Part shown: positions 17,445-25,608 of the stretch, one piece after another | Layout: each line of letters opens with the position of its first letter | Numbering within the stretch: the stretch's first letter is position 1 | Source: an uncultured Bacteroides sp. | GTDB taxonomy: Bacteria; Bacteroidota; Bacteroidia; Bacteroidales; Bacteroidaceae | Assembly: GCA_944319875.1 (NCBI GenBank) | Contig: CALUFR010000113.1 | Location: 37,772-101,771, forward strand | DNA length: 64,000 nucleotides | Direction of reading: 5' to 3' | The notes under the pieces: model-generated | The model's database searches: none | Seen by the model: only the letters and a program-made list of their open reading frames with translations | What the model was told of the DNA's origin: nothing | Program-made: the position numbers and the translations under genes

Positions 17445-18932
17445 ATGTCTAAATTTACAAGAAGAGAATTTCTCAAAACAAGTGGTATAGCCCTTGCCGG
17501 GCTGACCATTGCCCCGAGTTCAATCTTAGGCAGAAGCCACGGACACATTCCCCCCTCGGACAAGCTGAACATTGCAGCGGTAGGTATCGGAGGTATGGGA
17601 CACGCCAACATCAACCACGTCAAGAACACAGAGAATATCGTAGCGCTTTGCGATGTCGACTGGAAATACGCTAAAGGCGTATTCGACGAGCTCCCGCAAG
17701 CCAAGAGATACTGGGACTATCGCAAAATGTTCGACGAGATGGGCAAATCCATCGACGCCGTTATCGTGGCCACAGCCGACCACACGCACGCCATCATCGC
17801 GGCCGACGCCATGACCCTGGGCAAACACGTCTATGTACAGAAACCGCTGACTCACTCCGTCTACGAATCTCGCCTGCTCACCCGCCTGGCCGCCTCTACA
17901 GGGGTAGTCACACAGATGGGTAACCAAGGTTCGTCCGACGAAGGAACCGACCTCGTTTGCGAATGGATTTGGAACGGAGAAATCGGTGACGTCTACAAGG
18001 TGGAATGTGCGACCGACCGTCCTATCTGGCCCCAAGGACTCAACGCACCCGAGAAGGAAGACCGCATTCCCAAGACTCTGAACTGGGATCTCTTCACAGG
18101 ACCTGCCAAACTAAACCCCTATAACGCGATCTACCATCCTTGGAACTGGCGCGGATGGTGGGACTATGGTACCGGTGCCCTGGGCGATATGGCCTGCCAC
18201 ATCCTGCACCAGCCCTTCCGCGCACTGAAGCTCCAATACCCCATCAAGGTGGAAGGTTCTTCTACATTATTGCTCAACGCCTGCGCTCCTCAGGCTCAAC
18301 ACGTCAAGATGATTTTCCCCGCCCGCGAAAATATGCCCAAGGTGGCCATGCCCGAAGTGGAAGTTCACTGGTACGACGGCGGCATGATGCCCGAACGTCC
18401 GGCCGGCTTCCCGCAAGGCAAGCAATTGATGCAGAGCGGCGGCGGACTCACCATCTTCCATGGAACCAAAGACACGCTGATATGTGGATGCTACGGACAG
18501 AATCCGTGGCTGTTGTCCGGACGTGTACCTAAGGCTCCTCAGGTATGCCGCCGTGTACCTAAGGCCATGAACGGCGGACATGAAATGGACTGGGTACGTG
18601 CCTGCAAGGAAGATCCGAGCAACCGCGTGATGCCTAAGTCCGACTTCTCGGAAGCAGGACCGATGAACGAAATGGTAGCGATGGGCGTACTGGCCATCCG
18701 TCTGCAGGGATTGAACAAGACGCTGGAATGGGACGGAGCCAACATGCGCTTCACCAACATCGGCGAAAACGAAACGCTTCGCACTGTCATCAAGGACGGA
18801 TTTAAGATCCACAACGGACACCCGACCTTCGACAAGACCTGGACGGAGCCCGTCAACGCACAGCAGTTTGCGGCCGAACTCATCAAGCACACTTACCGTG
18901 AAGGATGGAAGTTGCCCGATATGCCTAAATGA
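17445..18932 (+). CDS. Exported Gfo/Idh/MocA oxidoreductase with twin-arginine-type leader
   Basis: The 495-residue protein starts with MSKFTRREFLKTSGIALAGL, a twin-arginine leader of RREFLK type, and ends the leader near GRSHG. The Rossmann motif GIGGMG is at about residues 48-53 and the catalytic-lysine motif QKPLTHS at about 130-136. The C-terminal half has the GALGDMACHI motif of this subgroup. Such proteins carry tightly bound NAD and act in the periplasm as glycoside 3-dehydrogenases. A DUF1080 protein follows, which fits breakdown of glycosides through 3-keto forms, as reported for a similar set in Bacteroides thetaiotaomicron (from memory). Confidence 0.88.
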   Translation: MSKFTRREFLKTSGIALAGLTIAPSSILGRSHGHIPPSDKLNIAAVGIGGMGHANINHVKNTENIVALCDVDWKYAKGVFDELPQAKRYWDYRKMFDEMGKSIDAVIVATADHTHAIIAADAMTLGKHVYVQKPLTHSVYESRLLTRLAASTGVVTQMGNQGSSDEGTDLVCEWIWNGEIGDVYKVECATDRPIWPQGLNAPEKEDRIPKTLNWDLFTGPAKLNPYNAIYHPWNWRGWWDYGTGALGDMACHILHQPFRALKLQYPIKVEGSSTLLLNACAPQAQHVKMIFPARENMPKVAMPEVEVHWYDGGMMPERPAGFPQGKQLMQSGGGLTIFHGTKDTLICGCYGQNPWLLSGRVPKAPQVCRRVPKAMNGGHEMDWVRACKEDPSNRVMPKSDFSEAGPMNEMVAMGVLAIRLQGLNKTLEWDGANMRFTNIGENETLRTVIKDGFKIHNGHPTFDKTWTEPVNAQQFAAELIKHTYREGWKLPDMPK

Positions 18933-18975
18933 GACATGCACACACATTTATTAACTATAAACAAGTGAAATAGAC

Positions 18976-19851
18976 ATGAAAAAGATTCTTTACACAGCAG
19001 CCTGCTGCCTGATTGCAGGTAGCCTGGCTTCCTGCGGCGGAGGCCAGAAGAAAGCGGCAGACGAGAAACAATCCGAAGCTGCCGGAACAGTAGCGATCTC
19101 TTATTCCAAATCCTTAAAAGCAGCCGAAAGCGACACACTCAACCTGCCGGTAGACGCCGACGGATACATCACCATCTTTGACGGGAAGACCTTTAACGGA
19201 TGGCGAGGCTACGGCAAGGATAAAGTGCCCGGCCGGTGGATTATTGAAGACGGCTGCATCAAGTTCAACGGCAGCGGAGGTGGAGAAGCACAGGCCGGTG
19301 ACGGCGGTGACCTGATTTTCGCCCACAAGTTCAAAAACTTCGAGCTGGAACTGGAATGGAAAATCTCGAAAGGCGGTAACTCCGGTATCCTCTACCTGGC
19401 TCAGGAAGTTACTTCCAAAGACAAGGACGGAAACGAAGTGCTGGAACCCATCTATATCTCCGCACCCGAATACCAGGTGCTGGACAACGCCAACCATCCC
19501 GACGCCAAGCTGGGCAAGGACAACAACCGTCAGTCCGCTTCCTTGTATGACATGATTCCTGCCGTTCCCCAGAACGCCAAACCGTTCGGCGAATGGAACA
19601 AAGCCAAAATCATGGTTTACAAAGGCACAGTGGTACACGGACAGAATGACGAAAACGTACTGGAATACCACTTGTGGACCAAGCAATGGACAGACATGCT
19701 CCAGGCCAGCAAGTTCAGCGAGGAGAAATGGCCTTTGGCATTCGAATTGCTGAACAACTGCGGTGGTGACAACCACGAAGGTTTCATCGGCCTGCAAGAC
19801 CATGGCGATGACGTCTGGTACCGCAACATCCGTGTAAAAGTACTCGACTAA
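18976..19851 (+). CDS. DUF1080 (3-keto-disaccharide hydrolase-type) lipoprotein
   Basis: The 291-residue lipoprotein has a signal ending in LASC (Cys20) followed by GGGQKK. The DUF1080/concanavalin-like jelly roll covers about residues 55-290, with IFDGKTFNGWRGYG (about 62-75), a GNSGILY strand (about 135-141), EYQVLDN (about 163) and the W.R.IRVKVL end. DUF1080 proteins hydrolyse or cleave 3-keto-glycosides; here the gene sits 43 bases after the exported dehydrogenase, which would make such a substrate. Confidence 0.88.
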   Translation: MKKILYTAACCLIAGSLASCGGGQKKAADEKQSEAAGTVAISYSKSLKAAESDTLNLPVDADGYITIFDGKTFNGWRGYGKDKVPGRWIIEDGCIKFNGSGGGEAQAGDGGDLIFAHKFKNFELELEWKISKGGNSGILYLAQEVTSKDKDGNEVLEPIYISAPEYQVLDNANHPDAKLGKDNNRQSASLYDMIPAVPQNAKPFGEWNKAKIMVYKGTVVHGQNDENVLEYHLWTKQWTDMLQASKFSEEKWPLAFELLNNCGGDNHEGFIGLQDHGDDVWYRNIRVKVLD

Positions 19852-19982
19852 TCCCTATATCTGCATTGGCAGGCAGGACAGCATGGACATGAAAGCGAAC
19901 GCCTTCCCCTCGTTGTTCCGCCTGCCAATCATTTTTTCAATCTCTTCTTTATTTATCCGAAGCATTTCTAATACTCACATTT

Positions 19983-20900
19983 ATGAAAATCTACAAATTC
20001 TTATCCGCGTCACTTTTTTCGTTGACGATGCTGTTCCTGTCCTGCAGTTCGCCTGCGACCGAACCGAGCAAACAGGCCTCTAAAAAAGAAGTGTGCATAC
20101 AACTTTATTCAGTCAGAAGCCTGCTGAAAGACAACAGCCAACTGGAGCAAGTGTTGCAACAACTGGCCGACATGGGCTACACCAGCGTAGAAACCGCCCA
20201 ATACAGCGATGGAAAGTTCTACGGGAAAACACCTCAAGAATTCAAACAACTGGTAGAAAAGACAGGAATGACCGTCCTTTCCGCGCATACGAACCGTCCA
20301 CTGACAGAGGAAGAACTGGCCTCCGGTAACTTCGACAAAGCCTTGGAATGGTGGAAACAATGCATAGCCGACCACAAGGCCGCCGGCATGAAATACATCG
20401 TTACGCCCTGGATGGGGGTTCCCAAGACCCTCAAGGACCTGCAGACCAACTGCGACTATCTCAACGCGATAGGCAAGCTGTGTAAAGAAGCGGGACTGCA
20501 ATACGGCTACCACAATCACGCTCATGAGTTCCAGAAAGTGGAAGACAAGGAAGTCATGTACGACTATATGTTGAGCCACACAGATCCGGCATACGTTTTC
20601 TTCCAGATGGACGTCTATTGGGTAGTACGCGGACAGAACAGCCCGGTCGACTACTTCACCAAGTATCCCGGACGTTTCAAGATGCTCCACATCAAAGACC
20701 ATCGTGAGATAGGACAAAGCGGCATGGTGGGTTACGATGCCATCTTCCGTCACACGGACGAAGCCGGCGTGCAAGGCATTGTGGCTGAAATCGAACAATA
20801 CAGCGTTCCTGTGCTCGAAAGTGTCAAACAGAGCCTCGACTATCTGCAAGACGCGCCTTTTGTCAAGACTTCCTACTCTTCCACAAAGACAAATGGCTGA
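19983..20900 (+). CDS. Sugar phosphate isomerase/epimerase-family TIM-barrel lipoprotein
   Basis: The 305-residue protein begins with a lipoprotein signal (lipobox LSCS, Cys about 20). A xylose-isomerase-like AP-endonuclease-2 TIM barrel follows, with VCIQLYSVRS (about 37-46), HTNRPL (about 100), YHNHAHEF (about 172) and a final HIKDHRE (about 238-244). These supply the metal-binding His/Glu/Asp set. It completes the 3-keto-sugar cluster and may isomerise the keto sugar or cleave the glycoside. Its stop overlaps the DUF456 start (ATGGCTGA). Confidence 0.82.
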   Translation: MKIYKFLSASLFSLTMLFLSCSSPATEPSKQASKKEVCIQLYSVRSLLKDNSQLEQVLQQLADMGYTSVETAQYSDGKFYGKTPQEFKQLVEKTGMTVLSAHTNRPLTEEELASGNFDKALEWWKQCIADHKAAGMKYIVTPWMGVPKTLKDLQTNCDYLNAIGKLCKEAGLQYGYHNHAHEFQKVEDKEVMYDYMLSHTDPAYVFFQMDVYWVVRGQNSPVDYFTKYPGRFKMLHIKDHREIGQSGMVGYDAIFRHTDEAGVQGIVAEIEQYSVPVLESVKQSLDYLQDAPFVKTSYSSTKTNG

Positions 20901-21369
20901 CGTCCTGCTTATCATCTTCGGGCTCCTCTGCCTGTTAGTAGGGCTGGCAGGATGCATCCTGCCAGCCCTGCCGGGCCCTCCGCTGGCCTATGGCGGCATG
21001 TTGCTGCTCCATCTGACGGAGCGGGTGCAGTTCAGCCCCAAGCAACTGATTATCTGGCTTGCGCTGGTCATCATCGTCCAGATACTCGACTATGTCGTTC
21101 CCCTTCTGGGCGCCAAGTACAGTGGCGGCAGCAAGTGGGGCGAGCGTGGCTGCCTGGCAGGGACGCTCGTGGGGTTGTTCTTCATGCCTTGGGGCATCAT
21201 TCTCGGCCCCTTTCTGGGCGCTTTCATCGGTGAGTTGTTGGGAGGCCGCGAAGCAAAAGACGCCCTCCGTTCAGGCCTTGGATCGTTGGCCGGCTTCCTG
21301 TTAGGCACAGTAGTCAAATGTGCCCTCTGCGGATATCTCCTGTGGAAGTTCATAGAGGCGGTGTGGTAA
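20893..21369 (+). CDS. DUF456 family membrane protein
   Basis: The 158-residue small polytopic protein has about five membrane segments. It carries the family's CILPALPGPPLAYGG opening (about 21-35) and the KWGERGCLAGTLVG and PFLGAFIGELLGGR glycine-zipper stretches. The function is unknown. I chose the ATG at 20893 because earlier in-frame codons lie inside the isomerase gene; the 8-base overlap suggests coupling. Confidence 0.82.
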   Translation: MADVLLIIFGLLCLLVGLAGCILPALPGPPLAYGGMLLLHLTERVQFSPKQLIIWLALVIIVQILDYVVPLLGAKYSGGSKWGERGCLAGTLVGLFFMPWGIILGPFLGAFIGELLGGREAKDALRSGLGSLAGFLLGTVVKCALCGYLLWKFIEAVW

Positions 21370-21748
21370 ACGCCTTCGCCCTGCAATAAAGCCTATACAA
21401 AACTCGAGACAGGATGCACACAACCTGACGTCCGCTTATCCACATCCTATCAACAAGTTGCAGGCATCCTCGTAACAACGTGCAGAAGATTTGGTTTAAA
21501 ACTATTAATCTTCTGCAAACGAGAGGAGAAAAGCTCCCGATTTCCAATATATTTCCGTATATTTGCCGTCACTCGAAAAAAGAGGAAACCACCGGAAAAG
21601 AACCGGAAGAAGAGAAAAGGCATCGTTGCCCGCAAGTTATTAACAAAAAGGGCGACTTATCAACCGTTTTTGCAATCTCTTCCCTTTTCATACCGGTACT
21701 CTCAGAAATAATCGCTTATTTCGCCGTCGAGACATAATGACAGAGAAT
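21370..21748. other. Intergenic region before parAB, possibly origin-proximal
   Basis: The 379-base gap holds a DnaA-box-like TTATCCACA (21,435-21,443), weaker relatives (CTATCAACA, TTATTAACA, TTATCAACC), an 11-bp inverted repeat TGCAGAAGATT/AATCTTCTGCA (21,481-21,491 and 21,507-21,517) around an AT-rich loop, and a TATATTTG -7 box (21,558-21,565). I see no gene. An origin or centromere role is only suggested by the neighbouring parAB. Confidence 0.4.
21481..21517. repeat. 11-bp perfect inverted repeat with 15-base AT-rich loop
   Basis: TGCAGAAGATT at 21481-21491 is the exact reverse complement of AATCTTCTGCA at 21507-21517. No T-run follows, so a terminator is unlikely; a protein site or cruciform upstream of parA is possible. 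Confidence 0.7.
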
Positions 21749-22516
21749 ATGGGAAAAATTATTGCAATGGCAAACCAAAAGGGAGGCGTGGGCAAGACTA
21801 CCACTACCATCAACCTGGCAGCCTCGCTGGCCACCCTTGAAAAGAAAGTGCTTGTCGTGGACGCCGATCCGCAGGCCAATGCCTCGTCAGGATTGGGCAT
21901 TGACATCAAACAGGCCAAATGTACCATTTACGAATGCATCATCGACCATGCTGACGTGCGCGAAGCTATTCACGATACCGAAATCGAGACGCTGAAGGTC
22001 ATCTCCTCGCACATCAATCTCGTAGGCGCAGAAATCGAAATGCTCAACCTAAAGAACCGCGAACGGATTCTGAAGGAGGTGCTATCACCGCTGAAAAGTG
22101 AATTCGACTATATCCTGATAGACTGCTCGCCGTCGCTGGGGCTCATTACCGTCAACGCACTCACCGCCGCTGACTCGGTCATCATCCCCGTGCAGGCCGA
22201 ATACTTCGCATTGGAGGGTATCAGCAAGCTGCTGAACACCATCAAGATCATCAAATCGAAGCTGAACCCCGGCCTGGAAATCGAAGGCTTCCTGCTGACT
22301 ATGTACGACTCGCGCCTCCGCCAGGCCAATCAAATCTATGACGAAGTGAAACGCCACTTCCAAGAACTGGTGTTCAAGACCGTCATCCAGCGCAACGTGA
22401 AACTGAGCGAAGCGCCCAGTTACGGCCTGCCTACCATCCTCTACGATGCGGACTCCACGGGAGCAAAAAACCACTTGGCACTGGCCAAGGAGCTGATTGA
22501 AAGGGAAAAACAATAA
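21749..22516 (+). CDS. parA: Chromosome-partitioning ATPase ParA (Soj)
   Basis: The 255-residue Walker-type ATPase drives chromosome origin segregation with ParB. The deviant Walker A motif KGGVGKTTT is at residues 11-19, VVDADPQAN is at about 38-46 and LIDCSPSLG at about 121-129. Length is normal. The ATG at 21749 (MGKIIAMANQKGG) matches the family start; 21737 is a possible earlier start. parB follows after 12 bases. Confidence 0.94.
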   Translation: MGKIIAMANQKGGVGKTTTTINLAASLATLEKKVLVVDADPQANASSGLGIDIKQAKCTIYECIIDHADVREAIHDTEIETLKVISSHINLVGAEIEMLNLKNRERILKEVLSPLKSEFDYILIDCSPSLGLITVNALTAADSVIIPVQAEYFALEGISKLLNTIKIIKSKLNPGLEIEGFLLTMYDSRLRQANQIYDEVKRHFQELVFKTVIQRNVKLSEAPSYGLPTILYDADSTGAKNHLALAKELIEREKQ

Positions 22517-22528
22517 TTGAACAAGCGT

Positions 22529-23419
22529 ATGGCACATAAAAGAAACGCATTAGGACGCGGCCTGGACGCATTGCTCTCTATGGACGATGTGCGCACCGAA
22601 GGCTCTTCCTCCATCAGCGAGATAGAACTGTCAAAGATCGTCGCCAATCCCAACCAACCGCGGCGGGAATTCGATCCTACCGCCTTACAGGAATTGGCCG
22701 ACTCCATCGCCGAGATAGGCATCATACAGCCCATCACACTACGCAAGCTCTCTGACGATGAATATCAAATCATTGCCGGCGAGCGCCGTTTCCGCGCCTC
22801 ACAATTAGCTGGGCTGACAAGCATTCCCGCCTACATACGCACGGCCGACGACGAGAATGTCATGGAAATGGCCCTCATCGAGAACATCCAACGCGAGGAC
22901 CTGAACTCGGTGGAAATAGCCTTGGCCTACCAGCACCTGCTGGAACAATACGGCCTGACGCAGGAGCGTCTGAGCGAGCGTGTGGGCAAAAAGCGTACCA
23001 CCATAGCCAACTACCTACGCCTGCTGAAACTGCCGGCCCCCATACAGATGGGCTTGCAAAACAAGCAGATCGATATGGGGCATGCCCGAGCGCTGGTGAC
23101 GCTGGCCGACCCCAAGCTCCAAGTAAAAATCTATGAGGAAATACTGGAACATGGCTATTCTGTGCGTAAAGTAGAAGAAGTTGTCAAGTCATTGAACGAA
23201 GGCGAGAGCGTGAAAAGCGGAGGGCGCAAGATAGCCCCCAAGCGGGTCAAACTACCCGAAGAATTCAACCTGCTGAAGCAACAACTTTCCAATTTCTTCA
23301 GCACCAAAGTCCAACTGACCTGTTCGGAAAAGGGAAAGGGTAAAATCAGCATTCCCTTCAGCAACGAAGAAGAGCTGGAACGCATCATCGGCATCCTCGA
23401 CACGCTGAAAAACAAATGA
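22529..23419 (+). CDS. parB: Chromosome-partitioning protein ParB
   Basis: The 296-residue parS-binding CTP switch starts with KRNALGRGLDALL (typical ParB). It has the N-terminal domain with PNQPRR and the GERRFRAS box (about 86-93), then IENIQREDLN, and a helix-turn-helix around GLTQERLSERVGKKRTTIANYLRLL (about 148-172). The ATG at 22529 fits the family better than the in-frame TTG at 22517. Its end overlaps the next start by 4 bases. Confidence 0.94.
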   Translation: MAHKRNALGRGLDALLSMDDVRTEGSSSISEIELSKIVANPNQPRREFDPTALQELADSIAEIGIIQPITLRKLSDDEYQIIAGERRFRASQLAGLTSIPAYIRTADDENVMEMALIENIQREDLNSVEIALAYQHLLEQYGLTQERLSERVGKKRTTIANYLRLLKLPAPIQMGLQNKQIDMGHARALVTLADPKLQVKIYEEILEHGYSVRKVEEVVKSLNEGESVKSGGRKIAPKRVKLPEEFNLLKQQLSNFFSTKVQLTCSEKGKGKISIPFSNEEELERIIGILDTLKNK

Positions 23420-24201
23420 CAAAAGGAAGACTCAAATATCAGATACTGACAGCCCTGCTGCTCTGCTTCTTGCAGGCGGCAGGGATTGTCGTGTTTGGAC
23501 AAGACCGGCCGCACGCCGCCCTGCAACCTGTCCAAGCCCCCGATACGACAGACGTCCGGACGCAGGCCACGATAGACAGCATCGCCGACGAGAACCGGAA
23601 AAAGATGCTTGAACTGACGGCCAGCCCTGACATCAAAGCGGAAGAGACACCGACGGACAGCCTGAGCCGCGAATTGAAACGCGCACAATGGGTTCCCAAC
23701 CCCACCAAGGCAACCTGGCTGGCGCTGGTTATCCCCGGCGGCGGACAAATCTACAACCGGAAATACTGGAAACTGCCCATCGTCTATGGAGGATTTGCGG
23801 GCTGCGCCTATGCCCTGACCTGGAACGGCAAGATGTACAAAGACTATCAGGCGGCCTATATCGATGCTGTCAACAACAAGTGGGACTCCAGCAGCATCAC
23901 CGACCTGCTTCCTCCCGGCTATACGGACCGCGTGTCGCACTCACAAATCACCGAGACCCTGCGCAAACGCAAGGACACCTACCGGCGCTGGCGCGACCTG
24001 AGCATCTTCGCTTTCATCGGCGTTTACCTGATATCGGTAGTCGATGCCTACGTTGATGCCGAGCTGTCCAACTTCGACATCGGTCCCGACCTGAGCATGA
24101 AGGTGGAACCCACCTTATTCAACAACCGGGCGGACGGCAGCTATCACTCCGCCACACTAAAGGACAAGTCCGTAGGCGTGCAATGCAGCTTCCGCTTCTG
24201 A
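23416..24201 (+). CDS. DUF5683 domain-containing envelope protein
   Basis: The 261-residue protein has a signal peptide (about 1-30). The C-terminal DUF5683 region (about 90-261) is marked by VPNPTKATWLALVIPGGGQIYN and YWKLPIVYGGF, with two or three membrane-like helices. The function is unknown, but the gene regularly follows parB in Bacteroidales, here with a 4-base ATGA overlap. Confidence 0.82.
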   Translation: MTKGRLKYQILTALLLCFLQAAGIVVFGQDRPHAALQPVQAPDTTDVRTQATIDSIADENRKKMLELTASPDIKAEETPTDSLSRELKRAQWVPNPTKATWLALVIPGGGQIYNRKYWKLPIVYGGFAGCAYALTWNGKMYKDYQAAYIDAVNNKWDSSSITDLLPPGYTDRVSHSQITETLRKRKDTYRRWRDLSIFAFIGVYLISVVDAYVDAELSNFDIGPDLSMKVEPTLFNNRADGSYHSATLKDKSVGVQCSFRF

Positions 24202-24252
24202 AAAAGATTGAATACTCATTCCAAACTTACAAGAAACTTACAAGATATTGAT

Positions 24253-25533
24253 ATGAAAAAACTGATTATAAGCTCCTGCCTGTTGCTCGCCACGCTGTCG
24301 ACCTCCCCTCTCCGCGCGCAAGAGAGCGTAGAAGTTGTCATCACAGAGAACGGCACAGAACGTCAGGACACCATCGACCTGCCCCGCAGCATGACCTATC
24401 CGCTGGACAGCTTGCTGAACGACTGGAAAGCCAAGACTTACATCGACCCGGGGAAGGACTGCAACACCTCCCATGAAAATCCCCTGTTCAGTGACTCCGT
24501 GTACATCGACCGCCTGTCGCGCATGCCGGTCATCATCGAAATGCCTTACAATGAGATTGTACGCAAATTCATCGACATGTACGCCACCCGCCTGCGCAAC
24601 CACGTATCCTTCATGCTCAGTGCCTGCAACTTCTACATGCCCATTTTTGAAAAAGCGCTCGACGCCTATGACTTGCCTCTCGAACTGAAATACCTGCCCA
24701 TCATCGAATCGGCTCTGAACCCATCGGCTGTATCACGCGCGGGAGCCGCCGGCCTCTGGCAATTCATGCTTCGGACGGGCAAACTCTATGGACTGGAAAG
24801 CAACAGCCTCGTGGACGAACGGCGCGACCCCATCAAAGCAACCTGGGCCGCTGCCCGCTACCTGAAGGACCTCTATGCCATCTACAATGACTGGAACCTG
24901 GTCATCGCCGCCTACAACTGCGGTCCCGGCAATATTAACAAAGCCGTCCGGCGAGCCGGAGGAAAGACGGACTATTGGGCCATCTACAACTTCCTTCCCA
25001 GGGAAACACGCGGCTACGTACCCGCCTTCATTGCAGTGAACTACATCATGTCCTACTACTGCAAACACAACATCTGCCCGATGGAGACTAACATCCCCGA
25101 AGCGACCGACACGGTTCTGGTAAGCCGCAACCTTCACTTCGAGCAGGTGACCGACATCTGCCACGTACCGATGGACGAGCTCAAGAGCCTCAACCCGCAA
25201 TACAAACGGAACATCATCCCCGGCAACAGCAAACCACAGACCCTGCGCCTGCCTATTGACGCCATCAGCGCCTTTATAGACAACCAGGACACCATCTACG
25301 CTCACCGCCAGGCCGAATTATTCAAAAACCGCCGTGTGGTGGCCGTGTCGGACACCAAGCCCCGTGCCGTGGCCGGCAAAGGCAAGCCCACCCTCTACAA
25401 GATACGCCGGGGTGACACCCTGGGACAGATAGCCGAACGCTTCCATGTCCGCACCCGAGACCTGCGTCTGTGGAACGGCATCGTAGGCAATCGCATCACG
25501 GCCGGAAAAACGCTGAAGATCTACAATAATTAA
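24253..25533 (+). CDS. MltD-like lytic transglycosylase with LysM domain
   Basis: The 426-residue secreted enzyme cleaves peptidoglycan glycan strands. A signal peptide ends near LRAQE (about 23). The SLT catalytic domain (about 125-275) has the catalytic glutamate in IIESALNPSAVS (about residue 152) and GLWQFM. AAYNCGPGNI is the second SLT motif, and a C-terminal LysM (about 382-426, YKIRRGDTLGQIAERF) binds glycan. The ATG at 24253 is chosen because it gives the signal peptide. It belongs to the parAB-DUF5683 run. Confidence 0.9.
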   Translation: MKKLIISSCLLLATLSTSPLRAQESVEVVITENGTERQDTIDLPRSMTYPLDSLLNDWKAKTYIDPGKDCNTSHENPLFSDSVYIDRLSRMPVIIEMPYNEIVRKFIDMYATRLRNHVSFMLSACNFYMPIFEKALDAYDLPLELKYLPIIESALNPSAVSRAGAAGLWQFMLRTGKLYGLESNSLVDERRDPIKATWAAARYLKDLYAIYNDWNLVIAAYNCGPGNINKAVRRAGGKTDYWAIYNFLPRETRGYVPAFIAVNYIMSYYCKHNICPMETNIPEATDTVLVSRNLHFEQVTDICHVPMDELKSLNPQYKRNIIPGNSKPQTLRLPIDAISAFIDNQDTIYAHRQAELFKNRRVVAVSDTKPRAVAGKGKPTLYKIRRGDTLGQIAERFHVRTRDLRLWNGIVGNRITAGKTLKIYNN

Positions 25534-25550
25534 TTTCTCCCGCCAATCGC

Positions 25551-25580
25551 TTGTCCGATGTCAGATTTTGCTTATTTTTG
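25551..25580 (+). promoter_or_regulatory. Promoter of rel
   Basis: TTGT (25,551-25,554), an 18-base spacer and the -7 box TATTTTTG (25,573-25,580) precede the rel start at 25,609. Confidence 0.6.
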
Positions 25581-25608
25581 CAGAAAGTGACATAAATTGG
25601 AGACGGAT

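Noticed and set aside
24208-24252. Earlier start for the lytic transglycosylase
   Set aside because: It would place 15 charged residues before a normal signal peptide; the ATG at 24,253 is better.
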